DNA of 64,000 nt from Kumtagia sp044326205 (GTDB taxonomy: Bacteria; Pseudomonadota; Alphaproteobacteria; Rhizobiales; Rhizobiaceae). Below the pieces are notes generated by a model, which saw nothing but the letters and a program-made list of their open reading frames with translations, ran no database searches and was not told the DNA's origin. Position numbers and translations under genes: made by a program. Of the stretch, positions 1-9,494 are shown in pieces (position 1 is the first letter of the stretch; each line of letters opens with the position of its first letter). The stretch is taken from NCBI RefSeq assembly GCF_044326205.1, contig NZ_JBIRCY010000028.1:38194-102193 (forward strand), written 5' to 3'.

Positions 1-338
1 GTGAAGATCAGCCTGTTCGTCTACACCGCCTGCGCCGCCACGCTGCTCGCCACCATCCAGGTGATGGAGGCCGGCTCGGCGGACACGACGCGCGGCCTGC
101 TGAAGGAGTTCGAGGCGATCATCGCCGCCGTCATCGGTGGCGTCCTGCTCACCGGCGGCTACGGTACGGTCTATGGCGTGCTGTTCGGTGCATTGATCTT
201 CGGGCTGGTGCAGATGGGCATCTTCTACACCGGCATCGACACCGACTGGTTCAAGGTGTTCCTCGGCATCGTCATCCTGATCGCCGTGCTGGTGAACAAC
301 TACATCCGGATCAAGGCGCTGGGGCGCGGAGGCGGCAA

Positions 339-342
<4 letters not shown>
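1..342 (+). CDS. Sugar ABC transporter permease, CUT2 type (3' part only)
   Basis: This is the C-terminal part of an inner-membrane permease of a ribose/xylose-type (CUT2, RbsC-like) sugar importer. The frame is open from the first base, so the gene begins before the window and the GTG at base 1 should not be read as its start. About 113 residues are visible. They contain several hydrophobic segments and the glycine-rich stretch GGVLLTGGYGTVYGVLFGA near residues 46-64, which is typical of the end of RbsC proteins. The stop overlaps the ATPase start (ATGA), so the two are translationally coupled. The substrate cannot be told from the sequence. Confidence 0.85.
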
Positions 343-1145
<803 letters not shown>

Positions 1146-1165
1146 CGGATGGATATCGCGGCGCC

Positions 1166-1336
1166 CCTTCACACCCCCCTCTGTCCTGCCGGACATCTCC
1201 CCCGCAAGGGGGGAGATTGGCAGCGTCAGTCGCACTGCTTCTCCTGCAATACTGACGATTGGCGAGGGTCAGTATGACAGCCAATCTCCCCCCTTGCGGG
1301 GGGAGATGTCCGGCAGGACAGAGGGGGGTGCGAAGG
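1166..1336. repeat. Paired inverted repeat, family A, copy 1
   Basis: Two arms of about 56 bases (1166-1221 and 1280-1336) are near-perfect reverse complements around a 58-base centre. Each arm also holds a smaller C-run/G-run palindrome (CTCCCCC, a short spacer, GGGGGAG). As RNA it could fold into one long hairpin or into two small ones. A second copy with nearly the same arms but an unrelated centre lies at 36341-36506. The element lies between the ATPase gene and the dehydrogenase gene. It looks like the mobile intergenic palindromes common in Rhizobiales; I cannot assign a published family name. Confidence 0.85.
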
Positions 1337-1381
1337 TGCATCCTTCATGCGATTAATGTGCAACAACCCAGAGTTCCTCAC

Positions 1382-2479
1382 ATGACCAGACTGAGCGTGG
1401 GCGTGATCGGCGCCGGAACCATCTGCCAGGTCGAACATATTCCCAACCTGCTGGCGCTGAACACGCTGTTCGAGGTCAAGGGCGTCGCCGATCCCTCGAA
1501 GACCGCGCGCGACTTCGTCACCGAGACTTTTGGTATCCCCGGTTTCGAATCGCCCGGCGCGCTGCTCGACCAGCCGCTCGACGCCGTCGTGATAGGCTCG
1601 CCCGACCCGCTGCATCACGAGCAGGTGCTGGCTGCGCTGGAACGTGGCCTGAATGTCTTCTGCGAAAAGCCGCTGTGCTATTCGCCTCAGGAGATCGCCG
1701 AGATCATCGCGGCGCGGGACAAGGCCGGCAAGGTGGTGCAGGTCGGCTACATGAAACGCTTCGACCCCAACTACCGGCTGGCGCTGCAATCGCTGCCCGG
1801 AACGGCGAAGACGCTGCGCTACGTGTCGGTCGAGGTGAACGACCCGGATTCCTGGCCGTTCATCCATCATTTTCGCACGCGGTTCGGGACCGACGTGCCG
1901 CAGGACCTCATCGCGGCGACGGCGGCGAAACGCAAGGCGCAGGCCGAGCGCGCCATAGGCATGCCGCTGACCGACCTTGCCTTCCGGGGCTTCACCGCCG
2001 CCTACAGTTCGTCGCTGGTGCATGACGTCAACGCCGTGCACGGCATTCTCGACGCGCTCGGCGTGCCCGACGGCGAGGTCGTCGGCGCGCAGATTTTCGC
2101 GAATGGCGGCGGCGGCCAGGGTACCGTACGCTTGCTGGACGGCCAGGCGCTGTGGACGATGATGCATCTCGCCGTGCCGTCGCTCGCCGACTACAGGGAA
2201 CGCATCTCGCTCTATTTCGACGACGCGATCCTGGAGCTGGAATTCCCGTCGCCCTACCTCAACCACCAGCCGACCCGGCTGACCATCAAGACCTCGGACG
2301 GTCACAAGGCCTCGTACAAGGAGCTGCGTGCAAACTATGAAGAGGCATTCGTTGAGGAACTGCGCGCGTTCCATGCGGCCATCACCGAGGGCGTGCCGGT
2401 TGTTAACCGGCCCGAGCACGCCGCGCGCGACATGACGCTGCTGGTCGGCCTGACGCGGCATTTTTTGGGGCAGCGATAG
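1382..2479 (+). CDS. Gfo/Idh/MocA family NAD(P)-dependent oxidoreductase
   Basis: A cytoplasmic dehydrogenase of 365 residues from the family that oxidises sugars, inositols and related polyols. The N-terminal Rossmann fold starts with GVIGAGTICQV, and the family motif EKP occurs as FCEKPLCY near residue 97. The C-terminal half is the usual alpha/beta substrate domain. The frame is open further upstream, but that part translates the inverted repeat, so I chose the ATG at 1382, where the Rossmann strand begins at residue 4. Its place after sugar importer genes suggests a role in catabolism of the imported compound. The exact substrate is unknown. Confidence 0.85.
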   Translation: MTRLSVGVIGAGTICQVEHIPNLLALNTLFEVKGVADPSKTARDFVTETFGIPGFESPGALLDQPLDAVVIGSPDPLHHEQVLAALERGLNVFCEKPLCYSPQEIAEIIAARDKAGKVVQVGYMKRFDPNYRLALQSLPGTAKTLRYVSVEVNDPDSWPFIHHFRTRFGTDVPQDLIAATAAKRKAQAERAIGMPLTDLAFRGFTAAYSSSLVHDVNAVHGILDALGVPDGEVVGAQIFANGGGGQGTVRLLDGQALWTMMHLAVPSLADYRERISLYFDDAILELEFPSPYLNHQPTRLTIKTSDGHKASYKELRANYEEAFVEELRAFHAAITEGVPVVNRPEHAARDMTLLVGLTRHFLGQR

Positions 2480-2492
2480 ATAGGCGTACCGA

Positions 2493-3356
2493 TTATTCCC
2501 GCGCCCGCAATAGGTCGCGCAGTTCGCGCATGCCGATCACCTCGATGCCGAACTCGGCGATCCATTCCTTGATGCGCCCCGTCTTGAACACCGCGTACTC
2601 CTCGGTGCGCAGATGGGCGTCCGGGGGATTGATCGTCTCGAAATCGCCCGGCGTGTTGAAATGCAGCGACAGGAAGGTCATGCCGTCCGGGATGCTGGCG
2701 AACATCGCGCGATAGGCTGTCTCGGCGTCGGTTTTTCTGGCCCAGGGCGTTTCCAGAACGATGTCGAAGACCGGCTCGTTGGCTGCCCGTGCCTTGGCGA
2801 TCTCGGCATCGTATGGGGCGGTGTCGAGGGGGCCAGCGTAGCTCGCCGGATTGTAGCCGGACAGGTCCTTTACGAACAGCACGGGCACCTTGTATTCCTG
2901 CCCGAGTTTTCGCGTGATCGCCGTGAATTCCGGCATCTGCGCCGTGCCCATGTGCGCGTCGAAATGGGTGATGTCGATGCCGGCCGCCTTCGCCGCATCG
3001 ATCTGGGCGCGCAGTTCCGCCTCCACCGCTTCCGGGTGCGCCTTGCGGGCGCGCGGCACGTCCGGCCAGAAATAGCCAAGCTCGTCGGTCATCCCAGCCG
3101 ACTTCGGCGGCGCGGTCAGCGGGCGCCAGCGATAGGGTTTTTGTTCGCTGGTCAGCGTCAGGTGGACGCCCAGGTCGAGCGAGGTGTCTTTGCCGGCAAG
3201 CTCGGCCGCTTCGGGGAACCACGGGCATGGCGCCATGACCGAACCGGAACTGCAGGTTCCGAGCTTCGACAGTTCGACGAAAGCCATGTTTGCACCATGG
3301 CTCATGCCGACATCGTCCTCGTGGATGACGACCCGCTTCTTGCCCTTCTGTGCCAT
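2493..3356 (-). CDS. ChbG/HpnK (YdjC) family carbohydrate deacetylase
   Basis: A metal-dependent deacetylase-like protein of 287 residues. ChbG removes an acetyl group from chitooligosaccharides and HpnK acts in hopanoid synthesis. Likely metal ligands are visible: the acidic pair in HEDDVG (residues 12-17) and the histidines of THFDAHMG (131 and 135). I chose the ATG at 3356 because AGGAGCGGGAC lies just before it; an upstream ATG eight codons earlier lacks such a site. It is the last gene of a minus-strand CUT2 importer operon, 20 bases after the ATPase gene. It therefore probably acts on an imported acetylated sugar, which is inference. Confidence 0.8.
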   Translation of the reverse strand: MAQKGKKRVVIHEDDVGMSHGANMAFVELSKLGTCSSGSVMAPCPWFPEAAELAGKDTSLDLGVHLTLTSEQKPYRWRPLTAPPKSAGMTDELGYFWPDVPRARKAHPEAVEAELRAQIDAAKAAGIDITHFDAHMGTAQMPEFTAITRKLGQEYKVPVLFVKDLSGYNPASYAGPLDTAPYDAEIAKARAANEPVFDIVLETPWARKTDAETAYRAMFASIPDGMTFLSLHFNTPGDFETINPPDAHLRTEEYAVFKTGRIKEWIAEFGIEVIGMRELRDLLRARE

Positions 3357-3376
3357 GTCCCGCTCCTGTTTTCGGA

Positions 3377-4228
3377 TCAACCCACGCGCGCGACCAGATC
3401 GGTCAACGCATCAAGCTCGATTTCGTCGCGCCGGAAATGCCCGGCGACGCGGCCTTGCGCCAGCACGGTCAGGTCGTCGGCGACCGACAGCGCGTGGCGG
3501 AAATTGTGGGTGATCAGGATCGCCGCCTGCCCCTGTTCGCGCGCCTTGACGATATGGTCGAGCACGCGGCCGGCCTGGCGCACCGCAAGCGCCGAGGTCG
3601 GCTCGTCGAGGATCAGCACGGAGGAGCCGAAGAACATGGCCCGCGCAATCGCCAGCGACTGCTTTTCGCCGCCGGAGATGTTGGCGCCCCGCTCGTCCAG
3701 CCCGCGCTCCCAGCGCACGCCGAGCCCGTGCAGCGCTGAGCGCGCCATTTCCTCGGCGCGCTTCAGGTCGAGGAACTTGAATGGTCCAAATCCCTTCTGC
3801 GGCTCGCGGCCGAGCACGACATTGCGCGTCACCGACAGGAGTTCGCAGACGGCGAGATCCTGGAAGACGGTGGCGATGCCGCGCTCGCGCGCGTCGGCGG
3901 GATTGTTGAAGACGACCGGCTCGCCCTTGAAGCGCATCTCGCCGCGATCCGGCGGAAACACGCCGGACAGGATTTTTATCAGCGTCGATTTGCCGGCTCC
4001 ATTGTCGCCGAGCAGCGCCAGGATGCGCCCGGAATAGGCTTTCAGAGATACGTCGACCAGCGCCGTCGTCGCGCCAAATCCCTTGGAGATGCTGACGGCC
4101 TCAAGCACCGGCACCGCGCCGGCCGGCACTGGCTCTATGACGCGGCCGGCCACACCCATGTCGTGCGAGCCGCTGCCGGCCGGCAGCCTGCCGCCATTGG
4201 CCGGCGCACCCTCTCCCGACCCGTTCAT
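3377..4228 (-). CDS. Sugar ABC transporter ATP-binding protein, CUT2 type, single domain
   Basis: ATPase of the second CUT2 importer, 283 residues. After a variable glycine-rich leader of about 36 residues comes one nucleotide-binding domain with Walker A GDNGAGKST, signature ISGGEKQSLAIARA, Walker B VLILDEPTSAL and a switch histidine in LITHN. The ATG at 4228 overlaps the permease stop (4225-4227). The same frame stays open for about 400 codons upstream, but that part is only a shadow of the permease. It resembles the single-domain ATPase at 339-1145 throughout, which suggests both belong to one subfamily of importers. Confidence 0.9.
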   Translation of the reverse strand: MNGSGEGAPANGGRLPAGSGSHDMGVAGRVIEPVPAGAVPVLEAVSISKGFGATTALVDVSLKAYSGRILALLGDNGAGKSTLIKILSGVFPPDRGEMRFKGEPVVFNNPADARERGIATVFQDLAVCELLSVTRNVVLGREPQKGFGPFKFLDLKRAEEMARSALHGLGVRWERGLDERGANISGGEKQSLAIARAMFFGSSVLILDEPTSALAVRQAGRVLDHIVKAREQGQAAILITHNFRHALSVADDLTVLAQGRVAGHFRRDEIELDALTDLVARVG

Positions 4229-5379
4229 GACGAGGCCTCCTTGCCGGCGGCGCGCGAGGTGAGCGGGTCGTCGTCCTGGTAGCGGCCGCCCTTGTCTGAC
4301 CCGGCTTTCGAGATGGCGGCGTCGGCTTCCGCGCTGCTGCGCCGAAACCCGCCCAGCGGCTTCGATTTCGCCATGCGGCGGGCAACGGAGGTGTTCAGCA
4401 CGACCGCACCGACGACGATGACCCCGGTCAGCGTCCGGAAGAAATGGCCCGGTGCGCCGGCCAGCACCAGCCCGACCTGGATCATGCCGAAGGTGATGGC
4501 GCCGAGCACCGTGCCGACCACCGAACCATAGCCGCCGGCAAGCAGCGTGCCGCCGATGACCGTCACGGCGACGGCTTGCAGTTCCATACCCTCGCCACGC
4601 AACGCGTCGACCGAGGAGAAGCGCGCGACCTGGATGATGCCGGCAACCGCTGCAAGCGCCGACGCCAGCATGAACAGGATGATCGTGACGCGGTCGACCG
4701 GCACGCCGAGATTGCGTGCTGCCTGCTCGTTCTGGCCGCGCGCCTGGATCCAGTTGCCGAGTTTTGTGCGGTTCAGCAGGATCGTGCCCAGCAGCCCGAT
4801 CAGCAGGAACCAGAACATCGACATGCGAAAACCGCCGAGCAGCGGCCCGGCCATGGCGTCCTTGAAGGCAGGCGGGATGCTGACCGTCATCGGAAAACCG
4901 CCGGTCAGGGCGATCAGGATGCCACGCCAGATCAGCATGGTGCCGAGCGTCACCACGAAGGAATGGATGCGGAAACGCACGACCATGTAGCCGTTGACGG
5001 CACCAAGCAGCGCGCCGATGGCGACCGCGACGAGCGAGGCCGCGACCGGAGGAAAACCGTAGTCGCGCATCAGCACGACGCAGACATAGGAGGTCAGCCC
5101 GAGCACCGCGCCGGCCGAAAGGTCGAAATGCCCGCCGATCATCAGCAGCGTGATGCCGATGCTGACGATGCCGAGCTCGGCGGCCACGGCCATGATGCTG
5201 ATATAGGTGAGTTTGGTCGGGAAGAGCTGCGGGCTGAGCGCCGTGAAGACGGCGAAGAGGATGATGACGGCGGCGATCGAGGTGGCCTCGGGCCGCAGCA
5301 TGAAGCGGCGGATCGCCTCGCCAAACACGATGCGCCGGGGCGGACCGCCTGATGCGTTCTGTGCCGATTGCTCGTTCAT
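4225..5379 (-). CDS. Sugar ABC transporter permease, CUT2 type
   Basis: Inner-membrane permease of 384 residues. Eight or more hydrophobic segments cover residues 30-330. The cytoplasmic loop contains LGNWIQARGQNEQAARNLGVPVD without a break in the hydrophobic pattern around it, and the glycine-rich GGTLLAGGYGSVVGTVLGA matches the conserved C-terminal part of RbsC-type permeases. A polar tail of about 50 residues, rich in Asp, Arg and Ser, follows the last membrane segment and is longer than usual. It lies between the binding-protein gene (70-base gap) and the ATPase gene (ATGA overlap). Confidence 0.9.
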   Translation of the reverse strand: MNEQSAQNASGGPPRRIVFGEAIRRFMLRPEATSIAAVIILFAVFTALSPQLFPTKLTYISIMAVAAELGIVSIGITLLMIGGHFDLSAGAVLGLTSYVCVVLMRDYGFPPVAASLVAVAIGALLGAVNGYMVVRFRIHSFVVTLGTMLIWRGILIALTGGFPMTVSIPPAFKDAMAGPLLGGFRMSMFWFLLIGLLGTILLNRTKLGNWIQARGQNEQAARNLGVPVDRVTIILFMLASALAAVAGIIQVARFSSVDALRGEGMELQAVAVTVIGGTLLAGGYGSVVGTVLGAITFGMIQVGLVLAGAPGHFFRTLTGVIVVGAVVLNTSVARRMAKSKPLGGFRRSSAEADAAISKAGSDKGGRYQDDDPLTSRAAGKEASS

Positions 5380-5449
5380 GCCTGCCCCTGATGCGTGACT
5401 GCGGCGGAGGGGAACGGGAGGGTTTTTGCCCTCCCGCCACGAGACGTGC

Positions 5450-6508
5450 CTAGCGGTAGCCTTCCTTCACCAGCGCGGCCACCCGCTCGACATTGTCCTT
5501 GTCGACGATGGTCGGACCCGTGAGGAAATAATTGCCCTGGATCAGACCGTATTTCAGATAGTGGGTCAACAGCAGCACGGGCATGTAGCCGCGCCAGAAC
5601 TGCTGCTGGTCGATGGTGAAGGACTGCCGCCCGTCCTTGATGGCCTCCAGCGACTGGGCGACGATGTCGTAGCCGGTGAGGATCAGGTCGGTGCGGCCGC
5701 TGTCGGCCTTGGCCGACAGGAAGCCGTCGATGACGTCGCAGGTGCTGGTCGCGGCGGCGGTATCCGGATGCAGGCGCAGATAGTTGAAGATCGCCTCGGA
5801 TTGCTGGCCGGGATCCATCGTCAGTTCGAGGAAGTCGGCCTCGACGCCCGCAGCCTTGAGGGCGTCGATTTGCGACGTGGCGCGCAACTGGCAGCTTGCA
5901 TCGCCGGGCTGCTGGTTGGCGACGACGACGCGGCCCTTGACGCCCATGGCGAGCAGCCGCTGGGCGGTCAGTTTTCCCGCGGCTGCCTCGTCGGAGCCGG
6001 TGCGGAACAGGAAGAGGTCGTTGGGATCGCGCACCTGCGCGCCGGACGGCGGGGCGGCCGCGCTGCCGAAGGCGATGCCGGCTTCCTTGGCGCGGGCGGC
6101 GACATCGGCATAGGAGGAATCCTCGGTGAAGGCGCAGACCGCGATGCCCTTGGCCTGCGCGGCGATGGCTTCCTCGATCTTCTGCACCTGGTTCGGTATG
6201 GTAAGCTGGTCGGGATAGATGTAGGTGACCTTGACGCCGAGGTTCTTGCCGGCCTCTTCCGCGCCGCGCGCCAGATAGCCGTGGAAACCGGTCGGCGCGG
6301 CGCAGCCGACGAAATAGATCGAGATGTCGTCCTGCGCCTTGGCCTCGCCTCCAAACGCCAGCACTGCCGCCGCTAGCGTGACGGCCGCCGCCACGCCGGT
6401 CTTGGCCCGCGCGATGCGCGTCCATGCCGCGCCGATCACGTAGGCGGCATGCGCGGCCGGCCCCTGCCGCACCGTGAAATCATCGACTTTCCAGTTCTGG
6501 ATATGCAT
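5450..6508 (-). CDS. Periplasmic sugar-binding protein of a CUT2 ABC importer
   Basis: Solute-binding protein of the periplasmic binding protein type 1 (LacI-like) fold, 352 residues. It captures the sugar and delivers it to the permease and ATPase encoded downstream. The mature protein should begin after GGEAKA near residue 58 and opens with ISIYFVGCAAPTGFHGYLA. I chose the ATG at 6508, preceded by AGGGGAAATCCG; the frame upstream is open but lacks a better site. The region before the hydrophobic core of the signal is about 35 residues, unusually long and only mildly basic. It is first in the operon with the permease, ATPase and ChbG-type deacetylase. Confidence 0.88.
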   Translation of the reverse strand: MHIQNWKVDDFTVRQGPAAHAAYVIGAAWTRIARAKTGVAAAVTLAAAVLAFGGEAKAQDDISIYFVGCAAPTGFHGYLARGAEEAGKNLGVKVTYIYPDQLTIPNQVQKIEEAIAAQAKGIAVCAFTEDSSYADVAARAKEAGIAFGSAAAPPSGAQVRDPNDLFLFRTGSDEAAAGKLTAQRLLAMGVKGRVVVANQQPGDASCQLRATSQIDALKAAGVEADFLELTMDPGQQSEAIFNYLRLHPDTAAATSTCDVIDGFLSAKADSGRTDLILTGYDIVAQSLEAIKDGRQSFTIDQQQFWRGYMPVLLLTHYLKYGLIQGNYFLTGPTIVDKDNVERVAALVKEGYR

Positions 6509-6804
6509 CGGATTTCCCCTGTCATTGTTCTCAAGCGTGCCTTTACGCAGGACGCGCGATGGGGAGGCTAGGCGGCAGCCAGTCCTCGAAACAGAACCAT
6601 TTCGCGGCTTTTTTTGCGGACCACTTTGCGGCCGGATACCCGCACCAGACCGTCGACGCTTGCGCACGTGGCGGCGGCCGGCGCGCCGATTTCATGGGAG
6701 TGCCACCGCGTGCTGTTGTTTCTTTCGCGATGCGCGGCCATTATCGTGCATGGACAGGGCATGGATGCCGTCCGTCGCATGAGAAGTGGCAAGGTCGGCA
6801 TATC

Positions 6805-8262
6805 GTGAACAGATCGGCAGTCCGCGCCGCGGTGCATGTCGCGGCGGTCTTCGCGATCTACCTGTCGGTGGCGATGCTGCTGCCGGCGCTCACCGACCTC
6901 TATTATGGCAATCCGGACTGGAAGGCCTTCGCCTTCTCGGCGCTGTTCGTCGGCGGTTTCGCGCTGGCCGTGGCGCTGGCGACCCAGGGCCGCCCGCCGA
7001 CGGTGACCACGCGCTTCGGCTTCCTGCTGGTCAATTTGCTGTGGTTCACCATGGCGGTGGCCGGCGCCGTACCGCTGATGCTGTCGTCGATAGAGCTCAG
7101 CCCGACCGACGCTTTCTTCGAAGCCGTCTCCGGCATCACCACCACCGGCGGCACCGTCATCAACGGCCTCGACCGGGCGCCCCCCGGCCTTCTTCTGTGG
7201 CGCTCGCTGCTTTGCTTCATGGGCGGCCTCGGCGTCATCGTGCTCGGCCTGTTCCTGCTGCCCTTCCTCAACATCGGCGGCGTCAGCTATTTCAAGATCG
7301 AATCCTCCGACATCGAGGACCGGCCGTTCGAGCGGTTCCAGACCTTTACCATCAGCCTGATCGGCATCTACGGGGCGCTGGGGGTGGCCTGCACCATCGG
7401 CTACGCCGCCGGCGGCATGGACACGTTCAATTCGATCAACCACGCCATGTCGACGGTGGCGACGGGCGGATTCTCCACCCACGACACCTCGTTCCTGCGC
7501 TATGCGGACATGCCGATCATCCTGTGGACCGGCAGCATCTTCATGTTCATTGGCAGCCTGCCCTTCTCGATCATGATCCTGTTCGCCGTGCGTGGCCGGC
7601 TCGACGCGTTGCGCGATCCGCAGATCCGCGTCTTCGCCGGATACTGCATCGTCTTTTCCGTCGCCGTCGCCATCTACCTGCGGGTAAAACTCGACATGCC
7701 GTTCGGCGACGCCATCACCCACTCCACCTTCAACTTCATGTCGATCATCAGCACCGCCGGCTTCGCCAGCGACGACTATACGCTGTGGGGACCATTTGCA
7801 GTGGCCTGCATTTTCGTCGCCACCTTCCTCGGCGGCTGCTCCGGATCGACCACGGGCGGCATAAAAGCCTACCGGTTCCTGATTCTGTTCGAACTGCTCG
7901 CCAATGGCCTGCGCCGGCTGATCTATCCGCACACTGTGCTGCCCGTCCGCTACGGCGACCGCACGGTGCCGTCGGAAATGCAGCACACGGTGATGCTGTT
8001 CATCGCCTCGTTCTTCGCCATCTGGGCGATCGGCGCGATCCTGCTCGGCGCCACCGGGCTCGATTTCATCACCGCCACCACCGGCGCGCTGACGGCGCTG
8101 ACCAATGTCGGGCCGGGGCTCGGGCCGATCATCGGGCCGGTCGGCAATTTCTCGTCACTGCCCGATACGTCGAAATGGATTCTTTCCTTCCTGATGCTGC
8201 TCGGCCGCCTCGAAATCCTGGCGGTGCTGGTGATGTTCACGCCGGCTTTCTGGGCGCGGTGA
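6805..8262 (+). CDS. trkH: Trk-type potassium uptake protein TrkH
   Basis: Membrane subunit of a low-affinity potassium importer. At 485 residues it matches E. coli TrkH (483). Selectivity-filter-like segments with the expected TTGG pattern are visible: SGITTTGGTV near residue 112, STVATGGFST, SIISTAGFASD and TNVGPGLG. The GTG at 6805 is chosen because it gives the family length and precedes the first membrane segment directly; the frame continues upstream without coding character. No trkA gene lies nearby, so the cytoplasmic regulatory partner must be elsewhere. It is divergent from the sugar-binding protein gene, with a 296-base gap that must hold both promoters. Confidence 0.92.
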   Translation: MNRSAVRAAVHVAAVFAIYLSVAMLLPALTDLYYGNPDWKAFAFSALFVGGFALAVALATQGRPPTVTTRFGFLLVNLLWFTMAVAGAVPLMLSSIELSPTDAFFEAVSGITTTGGTVINGLDRAPPGLLLWRSLLCFMGGLGVIVLGLFLLPFLNIGGVSYFKIESSDIEDRPFERFQTFTISLIGIYGALGVACTIGYAAGGMDTFNSINHAMSTVATGGFSTHDTSFLRYADMPIILWTGSIFMFIGSLPFSIMILFAVRGRLDALRDPQIRVFAGYCIVFSVAVAIYLRVKLDMPFGDAITHSTFNFMSIISTAGFASDDYTLWGPFAVACIFVATFLGGCSGSTTGGIKAYRFLILFELLANGLRRLIYPHTVLPVRYGDRTVPSEMQHTVMLFIASFFAIWAIGAILLGATGLDFITATTGALTALTNVGPGLGPIIGPVGNFSSLPDTSKWILSFLMLLGRLEILAVLVMFTPAFWAR

Positions 8263-8437
8263 AATCCGGGAAGCGATTCCTTGTTCGTTTGCGCAAGCCC
8301 TTGAAAGGCTTCGGCGCTTCCTTGAAAGCAGGAAAACTGTCCCTGGATTGTTGCAGACAGCACTTCTCGCCGCCAGACCGCGGAAAAATCCGCGCCGGCC
8401 GTCGATCCCTGGTTTTTTGGCGTCCGGGGGCAGCCGT

Positions 8438-9310
8438 CTAGGACGTGTCCGGCGCCTTTGGCGCCGAAAGGGCAAGCTCGTGCACGGCGTTCAACGCCGC
8501 GTGCACCTCATGAACGGGGTTTCGCCACCAGCCCGGCGGCCGGCGGGTTTTCAGCGGCGATATCCGGCAGGACCGGATCGTGCCACAAGCCGCCTTGCCT
8601 CGCGCGCCCGCGCCGCCACCTTGCCCGGCTTGTGCGACCGTGGCGTCCGGGCCTTTGTCTTGCACGTCCACGCCCTCTTGCTCGCTCCGCGCAAGCGCCT
8701 CGTCGCGCCTCGCTTTCCAACGGGCAAACCGTCTTGCCTGGGCCGGCAGGTCGTCCAGCGCCCTGGTCAGCGCATCCAGCCGCAACATCAGCCGTGCCGT
8801 GCTGAGCGGATCGTCCGGCGACGGCGGCGGCGGTTGTGGCAGCAGTCGCGCGTCGAAATCGAGCGACGGGATGCGCGGGGCCGCATCGGCGGGTGCGTAG
8901 CGGTGCAGGCCGCCGAACGGACGTTCGAGCGGATCGAACAGCGGCAGGGAAAGCACGCGCGGACGTGCGGCCCCGAACGCTGCGGTTTTCAGCGCCGCTT
9001 CGGCGCACTGGAAATCGGCATGCGGCGGGGTGAGGGCGATGCCGAGACGGCGCAGCCACAACTCAATGGACTCCGGCCTAGGCTCGCACGGCTGAAGCGG
9101 CGGCACTTCCGCCACCATGCCGCGCGCCGCCGCGATGACCAGCCGCCGGGCGGCGGATTCGGCCGGCAGCAGCAGGCCGAGCACGAAGCGATGGAGATGG
9201 CGGGGCAGGGTTTTTCCGCCGCCCATCATCGCGAAGAGCGGCGCCAGCACGCGCTTCAGCGCCACCAGATTCCGCTCGATCGCCGCATTCCAATCCTCCA
9301 CCGCCGCCAC
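8438..9310 (-). CDS. Hypothetical protein, probably conserved in Rhizobiales
   Basis: A protein of 290 residues that I cannot assign to a named family. It is soluble, rich in Ala, Arg, Leu and Pro. Residues 1-35 carry an Ala/Leu-rich helix with MMGGGKTLP. The middle is proline rich (PQPPPPSPDDP near 158), a charged helical part with FARWKARRDEAL follows, and a C-terminal block ending in HEVHAALNAVHELALSAPKA looks conserved. No signal peptide or membrane segment is seen. Base composition matches its neighbours. It converges with trkH and diverges from the cyclase-like gene. The antisense frame is also open but has no recognisable content. Confidence 0.65.
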   Translation of the reverse strand: MAAVEDWNAAIERNLVALKRVLAPLFAMMGGGKTLPRHLHRFVLGLLLPAESAARRLVIAAARGMVAEVPPLQPCEPRPESIELWLRRLGIALTPPHADFQCAEAALKTAAFGAARPRVLSLPLFDPLERPFGGLHRYAPADAAPRIPSLDFDARLLPQPPPPSPDDPLSTARLMLRLDALTRALDDLPAQARRFARWKARRDEALARSEQEGVDVQDKGPDATVAQAGQGGGAGARGKAACGTIRSCRISPLKTRRPPGWWRNPVHEVHAALNAVHELALSAPKAPDTS

Positions 9311-9359
9311 CTCTTTCCAGCACAGGCTGCGAGGATTATCGCTCCGGATCGGAGAGATG

Positions 9360-9395
9360 TAAATAGTCCTAGGAAAATAATCCTTAAACTATTTA
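9360..9395. promoter_or_regulatory. AT-rich inverted repeat between divergent genes
   Basis: TAAATAGT (9360-9367) and ACTATTTA (9388-9395) are perfect 8-base reverse complements separated by 20 bases. They lie in an AT-rich pocket within GC-rich surroundings, between the divergent hypothetical gene and the cyclase-like gene. The inner part contains the palindrome TCCTAGGA. This could be a regulator site or promoter for either gene. No regulator is identified. Confidence 0.35.
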
Positions 9396-9494
9396 TGATG
9401 GCGGCCATGGCGCGCCGTTCTTGCGCAAATGGACCGCCCGATCATGCCGTTCATTTATCCGCAAGTTCGATCGTGCAAGGTTAGGAGGAAAGCA

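Noticed and set aside
1166..1336. Repeat arms as a CRISPR or as a riboswitch
   Set aside because: Only two inverted arms exist with no regular spacers, and the fold lacks features of a known riboswitch.
1259..1381. A 41-residue extension of the Gfo/Idh dehydrogenase
   Set aside because: It translates the right arm of the inverted repeat and has no homology; the Rossmann fold starts directly after the ATG at 1382.
2613..4037. 474-codon open frame on the plus strand
   Set aside because: It lies opposite the ChbG-type deacetylase and ATPase genes, which have clear motifs; its translation is compositionally odd and unrecognisable.
4229..5440. In-frame extension that would fuse about 400 residues to the N-terminus of the ATPase at 3377-4228
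   Set aside because: The extension lies antiframe over the permease gene and reads as low-complexity Arg/Ala/Gly sequence; the ATPase begins at the ATG overlapping the permease stop.
8348..9484. 378-codon open frame on the plus strand
   Set aside because: It runs opposite the unknown minus-strand protein and is rich in Arg and Gly as typical of GC-rich shadows. The minus-strand frame looks more protein-like, though certainty is moderate.
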